Position numbers and translations under genes: made by a program. This document shows positions 53,834 to 61,844 of a stretch of 64,000 nucleotides of DNA, in pieces. The notes beneath the pieces were generated by a model that saw only the letters and a program-made list of their open reading frames with translations, searched no databases and was not told where the DNA came from. The stretch's first letter is position 1. The number at the start of each line of letters is the position of its first letter. The stretch is from NCBI RefSeq assembly GCF_000375465.1, contig NZ_AQXH01000002.1, positions 62,173-126,172 of the forward strand, in the 5' to 3' direction. The stretch comes from Balneola vulgaris DSM 17893. Its GTDB lineage: Bacteria; Bacteroidota; Rhodothermia; Balneolales; Balneolaceae.

Positions 53834-53866
53834 AAAAGTCTCGCTCAATCGGCGAGACTTTTTTTT
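53834..53866 (+). terminator. strong intrinsic terminator after the major pilin candidate
   Basis: AAAAGTCTCGC (53834-53844) pairs with GCGAGACTTTT (53852-53862), followed by further T residues: a long stem with T run, one of the strongest terminators in the window. Confidence 0.9.
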
Positions 53867-53957
53867 GGTCTACAGTTTATACTTAAGCACAATATTGCTG
53901 AACAACTTTCATGGTTTTTACCTATGTTTTTGGTAGAACTGAAATAATACCGAACCT

Positions 53958-54794
53958 ATGAGAAAAATTACTCTTTCCGCAATTATTGCCGTACTAAGTT
54001 TAATATCCGCTCCGATATTAGCCCAAGTAACTATTGCTCCTACCAATCTATTTATAGATGGTAATACCAAATTTGGAACCTATATGGTGATAAACGGGTC
54101 GAATCAAACGCAAGAAATTGCCATAGATTTCTTCTTCGCTTACGCCCATTTAGATGATAATGGAATACGATCCATGGTTACGGAGGATCCAGAGGCAGAA
54201 GCTAAATACTCTATTGCAGATGAAGTAAAAGCATTTCCGAAGAACTTTAAACTCGCTCCAGGTCAACGACAAGTTGTACGACTTAGAATATCGGGTGGAA
54301 ATGACCTCGCTGATGGCACTTATTGGTCTCGTATTAAAACGGCTTCTTCTCCAGAAACACCACCTTTGGAAATTCAATCTAATGATGCTGTAACTGCAAG
54401 AGTTGGTATTACCGTTGAACAGGTTACGGGCTTGTTTTATAAAAAAGGTGAAACAACCACTGGAATTGCTGTTGATCAGATCAATCCTTCGCTCTCATCC
54501 GACAAAAAGAAACTATCAGTTAAAACAAACTTTAGGCGGTTAGGAAACTCTCCATTTTTAGGCTCTATTACTACATCAATTATCAATAGCAATGGTGAGG
54601 AAGTTCGCAGAGGCTTTGTTTCCACTTCATTATACTTCGACGGCACACATTTGCAAGATTTCGAAATTGAAGATTTACCTCAAGGCACTTATACCATTCA
54701 AGTAACTTTCGAATCTAATCGTAGTGATGTATCAAGTAGAGACCTAGTACAAATGGAAACCGTAACTAAGTCAACTTCTTATACGATACAGTGA
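53958..54794 (+). CDS. PapD-like periplasmic chaperone
   Basis: The 278-residue protein has a signal peptide ending at ILAQ and then two Ig-like domains. Domain 1 (VTIAPTNLFIDGNTKFGTYMVINGSNQTQEIAIDF) and the F1-G1 region FKLAPGQRQVVRLRISGG match the PapD-like scheme, where P.x(L)xPGQxQxVRL leads into the donor strand. Domain 2 is shorter and ends STSYTIQ. It should cap fimbrial subunits in the periplasm and deliver them to the usher. It is longer than classical FimC/PapD mature forms (about 215 residues). Its stop overlaps the usher GTG by four bases, a strong sign of joint function. Confidence 0.75.
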   Translation: MRKITLSAIIAVLSLISAPILAQVTIAPTNLFIDGNTKFGTYMVINGSNQTQEIAIDFFFAYAHLDDNGIRSMVTEDPEAEAKYSIADEVKAFPKNFKLAPGQRQVVRLRISGGNDLADGTYWSRIKTASSPETPPLEIQSNDAVTARVGITVEQVTGLFYKKGETTTGIAVDQINPSLSSDKKKLSVKTNFRRLGNSPFLGSITTSIINSNGEEVRRGFVSTSLYFDGTHLQDFEIEDLPQGTYTIQVTFESNRSDVSSRDLVQMETVTKSTSYTIQ

Positions 54795-57700
54795 ACCTAA
54801 CCAGTGTCACAAAGAACTTTCTTTTTGTAGCTATAATCCTATTATGCTCTGGATTTGTATCTCCGATAGTTGCTCAAGAAGATTCTGAAGACATTGAAGT
54901 TTATTTATCCTTCCGTCATCGTGGCGTAATAAACACTGTAGTAATCTCTTACTACAAAGATGACCGCTTTTTTTTACCAATCACTGAATTATTTAGTCTC
55001 TTTCAGATAGAAGCTAAACAAACAGGTCTTGTTACTACTGGTAGATTTTCATCCGAGCAGATCCCATATACCATTGATTTAGGAAGACAGTTTATTAAGT
55101 TCGGTAACCAAACTTTTGAACTTACAACGGATGATTTTTTAGTTAAGGAACTCGACAATTACCTTCCCCCCAGTATCTATAAAGACATATTTGGCTTAGA
55201 ATTCACCATTGATTTCAACAATCTTACTTTAGATTTAGAAACCAATACCGAGCTTCCACTCATTCAAAAACGTCTTAGGGAGCAGAAAAGAAAGCTTGTA
55301 GATTCTAATTTAAAAGAACAGACCTTTTATCCACTTAGAAAGGGAAAAACTTGGAGTTTATTGAACGGCGGAGCTGTTGATTATTCCCTAACCTCTTATA
55401 ATTCCAACCAAGCAAGTACCTATAACTTCAATACGAGCATTGGGCTTCAGTTAGCAGGTGGTGATTTAGAAGGAAGTATTTTTGGTAGATATACAAATGA
55501 TGAGCTGATTACAGATACCGATAATCTTCGATGGAGATACATCTTTCGTAATAACCATTATTTAACAAAAGTAACAGCTGGCCAAACCAATATGGATGGG
55601 GTCTTAATGAATCCATATACCGGCATAAGAATTACCAATGAACCAATCGAAAATCGTAGGCTTTTTGATGAATTTGAAATTCGAGGTTCAACATTCCCAC
55701 AATCAGAAGTGGAAGTATATCTCAATAATGCTTTAATCGATTATGCCGAAGCTGATGAAATGGGTAATTATCGATTCTTGGCACCACTTTATTATGGATC
55801 ATCTCAATTAAATCTTAAAATATATGGGCCAACAGGACAGATTATTGAGCGATCGAACCGAATTCAAGTCCCCTTTTCATTCACTCCTAAAGGTGAATTG
55901 AATTATATCATCAATGCAGGGATCCTAGAAAATCCTCTTTTTGGAAGTACAGAGAAACCCCTAGCCGCCCAAGGGAATATCAGTTATGGTGTTACAAATT
56001 GGTTGACCGCCAAAATTGGCTCTGAGTACTATGATGAAGGGCTAGAAAAAGATGCTCCCGTATTCACTTCTACCCTATCTGCCCGTTTAAACAGCAATTA
56101 CATACTCACACTAGAAGGCGTTACTGATGCTTACTATAGAGGAAATTTAAATGCTGTATTTGCCAATGCCGCTAGTTTCAACTTAGACTACACTAATTAC
56201 ATCAACGATTTTGGGATATTCAACTCTTCAGGGAACACAAAACAATTAATCACCTCGGTATTCTATCCTATACTTATCCAAAATATTCCATTAAATATTC
56301 GATGGTCTACCTTTACTCGTTATAGACCTGAATCGCAAACAACATCTTTACGATTTGATCTAAGTACGCGTCTTAGAAAATTCAATATTCGAATGGGTTA
56401 TAGTGACCGCTTGGTTGACACATATAACCCTATTGAGGCGTCCCAAACATCTAGTATTGAATCGTCGGTTACTTATAATGTATCTCGAAACCCTAATTTA
56501 CCTGCTATTATTCGTGGTACTTTTTTAAGAACACAATTGATTTATCTGCCCAAATTAAATGAAGTGGAATCCGCACAATTTTTACTCTCACGAAGTATTT
56601 TCCAAACTGGACGAATTCAATTTTCTTATGGTCGAAACTTCTTTAGTAATTTCAATGCCTTCAGGTTTAGCTTAGTATTAGATTTTAATAAAGCTCGTTC
56701 AAACACCACCTTCTCATCTCTTAAAGACAATACGAGCATCACTCAGAATATTAGAGGTTCTGTAGGTTACGATACTAACTACAACAACTTTTTAATATCC
56801 AGTAGAAACCAAGTTGGACGTTCAGGAGCTGCTATTAAGCTCTTTGTGGATAACGATAATAATGGAAGATTCGATAAAGAAATAGATGATCCTATTGAAG
56901 AAGGTAGCGTAAGAATAGGGCGTTCTGGATCTTCATCTATTAGAAAAAATGGAATTCTCTATTACACGCAGATGCAGCCTTATTACCAATACAACATGGT
57001 GATGAATAAGAGCTCTATCAAAAACCCAATGTTAGTACCTGAAGAAGAAGAATTTTCGATTATAACAGACCCAAACACTTTTAAGAAGATAGAACTACCC
57101 TTTTATATGTCGGGCGTGATAGAGGGCGTGGTAGAGCGTTTATATTCAGATGGCCAACGTGGTGGGCTTGGTGGTTTAAAATTAAATCTGGTAGCAAAAA
57201 ATCGTGATTTCACACAGGAATTGAGAACTTTTTCCGATGGTAGTTTTTACGCCTATGAAATACCACCTGGTGAATATGAAATTGCTATTGATGGTGGCCA
57301 ATTAGAAATCCTTAAAGCCAACGCTAAGCCTAGAATATTAAATTTTGAAGTACAGGCAATTGCGGATGGCGATTTCGTTGAAGGCCTTAACTTCTTAGTA
57401 ATACCAGAAGGACTTGAAGAACTAGTGGAACCAGACACCGTTCTTTCTACAAGTATTGGAAATGCCCCTGAAACTACACCTTCAAACGTAACATCTACTA
57501 CTTTCAACTATTCTATTGCCGTTGAATCACTCACACTTAACGAATGTAGATATGGACTTCAATTAGGAGCTTATAGCACGCTAAATAAAGCAGTAGAACT
57601 ATCTATGTCGGCTAAAAGCATTGATGCTTACGTACTCTACAATGCAGAGCGAAATTTATATGCTATAAGAAGTGGTTTATATCAAAACTTGAGTTTAGCC

Positions 57701-58300
57701 TCCGATTATGCAATAAAAGCTAGCAATTCGGTATTCCCTGATGTATCGGTTGTAAATCAGTGTTACGGGAATGTAGCCTCTAGCTTTATACCGGGTAAAT
57801 CATTGTATTATTTACAATTCGGAGCCTTTTCAAGCAAAGAAAGATCACAAAATTTTGACAGGCTGTTGAATGAACGATATGGTATCTCTAGCATCATAAC
57901 TCAAGATCCTAACGACAACCTATTCAAGGTAAAACTTGGGCCATTCACTACGTCACTTGAAGCAGTGAAAGAACGAGCTATCTACCTAAAGAACCCAATA
58001 GTGAACGACATCTATATTTCAAAAGAAGATGCTATAGAATTTGTAACGGTTGATTTTGAGTATCGCTTACTATTTGGGGAATTCGATAATATAGACAATG
58101 CCATTCTTTACGCTAAACAGTTATCGAATAGCTTTCAGGTTACTGCAAAAGTAGTAATTGATGAGCGCGAGAGTATCACTCTGGTAACCGATCAGAATAT
58201 GACCGATTGGGATAAAGTACTCAAACTCCGAGATGAGCTTAGGAAAAATGTTACTTTCCGTACCCCTGTAATTCAGCTTATTGAGAAAGTAGTTCAATAA
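54791..58300 (+). CDS. usher-like outer-membrane protein with C-terminal SPOR-like repeats
   Basis: The 1169-residue protein starts at GTG and has a signal peptide ending at VAQ. Residues 30-130 (VYLSFRHRGVINTVVISYY, RFFLPITELFSLF) resemble the usher N-terminal domain. A large beta-barrel region spans about 180-680, interrupted at about 293-370 by FEIRGSTFPQSEVEVYLNN and MGNYRFLAPLYYGSSQL, a good match to the usher plug (Gly-Thr... polymer-facing plug scheme). Residues 680-790 carry LFVDNDNNGRFDKEIDDPIEEGSV, the DxNxNGxxD segment of alpha-type usher C-termini, then a carboxypeptidase-regulatory-like fold. Residues 917-1169 hold three SPOR-like repeats (LQLGAYST, YYLQFGAFSS, YRLLFGEFD). That tail is not typical of ushers. 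Confidence 0.7.
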   Translation: MNLTSVTKNFLFVAIILLCSGFVSPIVAQEDSEDIEVYLSFRHRGVINTVVISYYKDDRFFLPITELFSLFQIEAKQTGLVTTGRFSSEQIPYTIDLGRQFIKFGNQTFELTTDDFLVKELDNYLPPSIYKDIFGLEFTIDFNNLTLDLETNTELPLIQKRLREQKRKLVDSNLKEQTFYPLRKGKTWSLLNGGAVDYSLTSYNSNQASTYNFNTSIGLQLAGGDLEGSIFGRYTNDELITDTDNLRWRYIFRNNHYLTKVTAGQTNMDGVLMNPYTGIRITNEPIENRRLFDEFEIRGSTFPQSEVEVYLNNALIDYAEADEMGNYRFLAPLYYGSSQLNLKIYGPTGQIIERSNRIQVPFSFTPKGELNYIINAGILENPLFGSTEKPLAAQGNISYGVTNWLTAKIGSEYYDEGLEKDAPVFTSTLSARLNSNYILTLEGVTDAYYRGNLNAVFANAASFNLDYTNYINDFGIFNSSGNTKQLITSVFYPILIQNIPLNIRWSTFTRYRPESQTTSLRFDLSTRLRKFNIRMGYSDRLVDTYNPIEASQTSSIESSVTYNVSRNPNLPAIIRGTFLRTQLIYLPKLNEVESAQFLLSRSIFQTGRIQFSYGRNFFSNFNAFRFSLVLDFNKARSNTTFSSLKDNTSITQNIRGSVGYDTNYNNFLISSRNQVGRSGAAIKLFVDNDNNGRFDKEIDDPIEEGSVRIGRSGSSSIRKNGILYYTQMQPYYQYNMVMNKSSIKNPMLVPEEEEFSIITDPNTFKKIELPFYMSGVIEGVVERLYSDGQRGGLGGLKLNLVAKNRDFTQELRTFSDGSFYAYEIPPGEYEIAIDGGQLEILKANAKPRILNFEVQAIADGDFVEGLNFLVIPEGLEELVEPDTVLSTSIGNAPETTPSNVTSTTFNYSIAVESLTLNECRYGLQLGAYSTLNKAVELSMSAKSIDAYVLYNAERNLYAIRSGLYQNLSLASDYAIKASNSVFPDVSVVNQCYGNVASSFIPGKSLYYLQFGAFSSKERSQNFDRLLNERYGISSIITQDPNDNLFKVKLGPFTTSLEAVKERAIYLKNPIVNDIYISKEDAIEFVTVDFEYRLLFGEFDNIDNAILYAKQLSNSFQVTAKVVIDERESITLVTDQNMTDWDKVLKLRDELRKNVTFRTPVIQLIEKVVQ

Positions 58301-58329
58301 AAAAAGTCTCAAACCTTTCGATTTGAGAC
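58299..58329 (-). terminator. intrinsic terminator of the pdhC gene
   Basis: GTCTCAAA (58306-58313) pairs with TTTGAGAC (58322-58329). On the minus strand the stem is followed by seven T residues, so it terminates the pyruvate dehydrogenase transcript. It may also stop transcription from the usher side weakly. Confidence 0.75.
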
Positions 58330-58367
58330 CTTCGTAAAAATATATACTTATAATCTTTATCCAGTGC

Positions 58368-59633
58368 TTAAAGCAGCATAGATAATGGGTTTTCGAGTAG
58401 ATTACGAACGGTGTTTAAGAATTGAGCAGCTTTCGCACCGTCTACAATACGGTGGTCACTAGATAAGGTCATTTTCATTCGCTTACCAGGTACTACAGCT
58501 CCATCTTCAACCACAGGCACGTCTCTAATAGCACCAACAGCTAGAATACAAGCATTTGGCGGATTAATAATCGCTGTGAACTCTTCAATACCAAACATTC
58601 CTAAGTTGGAAATAGTGAAAGTACTTCCTTCCATTTGTTCTGGTTGAAGCTTACGATCTCTTGCTAATCCTGCTAATTCTCTTGTTTCCGAAGAAATCTG
58701 AAGCAATCCTTTTTTGTCGGCATGATTGATAACCGGGGTCATTAGGCCTTCATCAATAGCAACTGCAACCGCAATATTTACGTCACCATGCTCCATGATT
58801 ACATCGTCATGCCAAGAGCTATTTATAGCTTGGTGGCGTGTTAATGCAATAGCACATGCTTTCACAACAATGTCATTAAAACTAATTTTAACGTCATTAG
58901 CGGCATTCATGGAAGCACGTGCCGCCATTGCTGCTTTCATGTCAACGTCAACAGTTTCGTAGAAATGTGGGTTTGTAAACTTACTTTCAGAAAGTCGACG
59001 TGCAATCACTTTTCTCATCTGAGAAACTTTCACTTCCTTACTTTCTAAACTCTGGAATGATGTAGTAGAAGTGGAAGAACTACTTGGCTTAGTTAGTCCA
59101 CCACTTTGCTCCTTAAAGTTCTCGATGTCTTGCTTTACAATTCGGCCATCTGGACCAGAACCATCTACTTTAGATAGATCAATGCCTTTTTTTTCAGCTA
59201 TTTTCTTAGCTAATGGAGAAGCTTTTACACGACCATCATCTGAGCTTGAAGACTTTGTAGTCTTTTCTTCAGAGGAGGTCTCTTCTTCCTTAGACTCTTC
59301 TTCTTTTGATTCTTTCTTTTCCTCTTTTGAATCAGAGCTAGAACTTGATGAACTAGAGGCATCGGCACCATCTAGAATATCACTGATGTCTTCGCCTTCT
59401 TCACCAATAACTGCAATCAATCCACCTAAAGGTACCGCATCACCTTCAGCAGGAATTATTTTAAGAAGCACACCATCATCAAAAGCTTCTACATCCATCG
59501 TAGCTTTATCAGTTTCTACTTCTGCAATAATATCGCCGGCTGAAATTTTATCGCCTTCCTTTACATTCCACTTCGCGATTACCCCTTCTTCCATGGTATC
59601 GCTCAGTTTCGGCATTTCTATCTTAATAGCCAT
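58368..59633 (-). CDS. pyruvate dehydrogenase E2, dihydrolipoamide acetyltransferase
   Basis: This core subunit transfers acetyl groups from lipoamide to CoA. In 421 residues it has one N-terminal lipoyl domain with the attachment Lys in VETDKATMDVEA (about residue 43). A long Ser/Glu/Lys-rich linker follows (about 95-130), then the peripheral-subunit-binding domain (VKASPLAKKIAEKKGIDL, about 135-172). The catalytic domain has SFNDIVVKACAIAL and the active-site DHRIVDGAKAAQFL. The length is that of a single-lipoyl E2. It is the last gene of the pdh cluster, after E1 beta. Confidence 0.95.
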   Translation of the reverse strand: MAIKIEMPKLSDTMEEGVIAKWNVKEGDKISAGDIIAEVETDKATMDVEAFDDGVLLKIIPAEGDAVPLGGLIAVIGEEGEDISDILDGADASSSSSSSSDSKEEKKESKEEESKEEETSSEEKTTKSSSSDDGRVKASPLAKKIAEKKGIDLSKVDGSGPDGRIVKQDIENFKEQSGGLTKPSSSSTSTTSFQSLESKEVKVSQMRKVIARRLSESKFTNPHFYETVDVDMKAAMAARASMNAANDVKISFNDIVVKACAIALTRHQAINSSWHDDVIMEHGDVNIAVAVAIDEGLMTPVINHADKKGLLQISSETRELAGLARDRKLQPEQMEGSTFTISNLGMFGIEEFTAIINPPNACILAVGAIRDVPVVEDGAVVPGKRMKMTLSSDHRIVDGAKAAQFLNTVRNLLENPLSMLL

Positions 59634-59658
59634 GATAATTTATTTAATATGAATTGAT

Positions 59659-60642
59659 TTAGTTTCTATACGTTACTTGATTTACGGCATCAATCACTTG
59701 CTTTGTACTTGGGTACCAAAGGTCGAACAAGTTCTTAGCAAAAGGAGCACATACATCAGGTAGAGTTACTCGTAATACTGGAGCATCTAAATAATCAAAT
59801 GCTTCACGTTGAATCAAGAACCCAACTTCAGCTGCAAGTCCACCAAATGGATGAGCTTCATCTAAAATCACACATCGGTTTGTCTTCTTGATCGATTCAA
59901 TAATCAATGGGAGATCTAGTGGTTTTACCGTTCTAGGATCTATAATCTCACACTCAATACCATCTTTCGCTAATTGGTTAGCCGCTTGAACTGCAAGATG
60001 GTACATCTTTCCATGAGCAACTAAAGTTACATCGCTACCTTCGCGCTTAACTTTACCTTTACCAATTGGTATGATGAAATCTTCATCCTCTGGTACTTCA
60101 CCTTTCATACCATACATTTGTTCCGATTCCATGAAAATAACGGGGTTATCATCACGAATGGCAGCTTTTAGTAAGCCTTTAGCATCGGCTGGCTCTGAAG
60201 TGTAAATCACTTTTAAACCAGGAAAATGTGCATACATTGAATCGTATGATACCGAGTGAGTGGCTCCTAATTGTCCTGCAGAGGCGTTTGGACCTCTAAA
60301 TACTATTGGGCAATTAATTTGACCACCAGTCATGTACTTCACTTTTGAAGCATGATTGATAATCTGATCGGCAGCAAGTACAGCAAAGTTGAAAGTCATA
60401 AACTCAACAATTGGTCTTAAACCATTCATTGCCGCACCTACACCAATACCTGCAAAACCAAGCTCAGAAATAGGAGTGTCAATCACTCTTTTATATCCGT
60501 ATTTATCTAAAAGTCCTTCAGTGGCTTTGTAAGCGCCGTTATATTCAGCTACTTCCTCACCCATAATAAAAACTTTTTCTTCGCGCGCCATTTCCTCATC
60601 AATAGCGGCTCTGATTGCTTCTCTAAATTGTAATTCAGCCAT
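59659..60642 (-). CDS. pyruvate dehydrogenase E1 component, beta subunit
   Basis: The 327-residue protein pairs with E1 alpha to decarboxylate pyruvate with thiamine diphosphate. Motifs include FREAIRAAIDEEM at the start, EEVAEYNGAYKATEGLLDKYG, DTPISELGFAGIGVGAAM, ANASAGQLGATHS-type GPNASAGQLGATHS and KTNRCVILDEAHPFGGLAAEV near the end. It matches the usual length of the subunit. The gene lies 19 bases after the E1 alpha gene and 25 before E2. Confidence 0.96.
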   Translation of the reverse strand: MAELQFREAIRAAIDEEMAREEKVFIMGEEVAEYNGAYKATEGLLDKYGYKRVIDTPISELGFAGIGVGAAMNGLRPIVEFMTFNFAVLAADQIINHASKVKYMTGGQINCPIVFRGPNASAGQLGATHSVSYDSMYAHFPGLKVIYTSEPADAKGLLKAAIRDDNPVIFMESEQMYGMKGEVPEDEDFIIPIGKGKVKREGSDVTLVAHGKMYHLAVQAANQLAKDGIECEIIDPRTVKPLDLPLIIESIKKTNRCVILDEAHPFGGLAAEVGFLIQREAFDYLDAPVLRVTLPDVCAPFAKNLFDLWYPSTKQVIDAVNQVTYRN

Positions 60643-60661
60643 TATTCTATTTTTGATATTC

Positions 60662-61762
60662 TTAGTTATGGAAGTAAGGATCGTCTTCTACAAACATATC
60701 TTCGTAGAGCTCTTCTTCTTTCGGGAAGTCTGAGTTATCTGCAAACTCTACAGCATCTAATACTTCTTGCTCTACTTTGTCGTCAATCTTCTTTAGAGCC
60801 GATTCTTTTACGATATCGTTATCAAGTAAATATGTTTTTAAACGCTCAATAGGATCAATCTTCTGATACTCATCCAGCTCCTCTTTTGTACGGTATTTTT
60901 GAGGATCAGACATTGAATGTCCTCTATAACGGTACGTTCTGATTTCAACAAACCAAGGTTCAGAGTTCTTTCTAACGTCTTCTGCAATTTCCTTCATTTT
61001 CTCATATACCGAGAACACATCCATGCCATTAATAACCGCGCTTTTCATTCCGTAGCCTTTTGCACGGTCAACGATTTCAGCAACGGTATGCCTACGAGCA
61101 GCAGTACCCATTGAGTACCCATTGTTTTCTACCACAAAAATAGCAGGTAGCTTCCAAAGCTGAGCAATATTGAAAGTCTCATGTAGTGCTCCTTGATCAA
61201 CCGCGCCATCGCCGAAGAAACAAGTAGAAATTCTACCGTTTTGCTCATATTTGTTCGTAAAGGCTAAACCAGCTCCAATAGGAATATGTCCACCTACGAT
61301 TCCGTATCCACCCCAGAAATGATGGTCTACTTTGGCAAAGTGCATTGAACCACCTTTACCTCTTGAAGAACCTGTGCCTTTACCAAATAGCTCGGCCATC
61401 CCTTCATTTGCAGTAATACCTCTACAAAGACCCCAACCGTGATCTCTATATGCAGTTATAATATCATCGTTGTCGTTTAGCGCAAATACAGTCCCTGTAG
61501 AAACCGCTTCCTGCCCAATATAAAGGTGTAGGAAACCCCCAAATTTACCTTTTTGGTACTGTTGCATAGCTCTTTCCTCAAAGCGACGTTGCAAGTACAT
61601 CTGCTCGTACATGTCTTTGAGCTTCTTAGCCGACAGTCCTAGGTCTTTGTGTGATTTCTTTGTTGCTGGGGGTAAATCTACCCCTTTTTGTACTGCACCA
61701 GATTTTTCGTCTCCGATACCTTTGGGAGCAAAGTTAATCTCCGCTGATTTCTTTTTTGCCAT
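60662..61762 (-). CDS. pyruvate dehydrogenase E1 component, alpha subunit
   Basis: The 366-residue protein has the thiamine-diphosphate-binding scheme GDGAVDQGALHETFNIAQLWKLPAIFVVENN (GDG...N motif) and the phosphorylation-loop-like region YRYRGHSMSDPQKYR. QMYLQRRFEERAMQQY near the start and GHGxxxxHLY-type FGGFLHLYIGQEAVSTG agree with the family. A Lys-rich, poorly conserved N-terminal extension of about 35 residues precedes the conserved core. E3 (dihydrolipoamide dehydrogenase) is not encoded in this window. Confidence 0.96.
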   Translation of the reverse strand: MAKKKSAEINFAPKGIGDEKSGAVQKGVDLPPATKKSHKDLGLSAKKLKDMYEQMYLQRRFEERAMQQYQKGKFGGFLHLYIGQEAVSTGTVFALNDNDDIITAYRDHGWGLCRGITANEGMAELFGKGTGSSRGKGGSMHFAKVDHHFWGGYGIVGGHIPIGAGLAFTNKYEQNGRISTCFFGDGAVDQGALHETFNIAQLWKLPAIFVVENNGYSMGTAARRHTVAEIVDRAKGYGMKSAVINGMDVFSVYEKMKEIAEDVRKNSEPWFVEIRTYRYRGHSMSDPQKYRTKEELDEYQKIDPIERLKTYLLDNDIVKESALKKIDDKVEQEVLDAVEFADNSDFPKEEELYEDMFVEDDPYFHN

Positions 61763-61844
61763 AATTTATTTGTTCTAAACTTAGCCCGATTAAAAAGGGC
61801 TTGAATATATTCAATTTTAAGTTGTTATGTAATGCTAAAGCGCA

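Noticed and set aside
59071-59652. Open frame of 193 codons antisense to the E2 gene with many Ser and Phe residues.
   Set aside because: The serine and phenylalanine richness is the reverse complement of the Ser/Glu/Lys linker, so it is not a gene.
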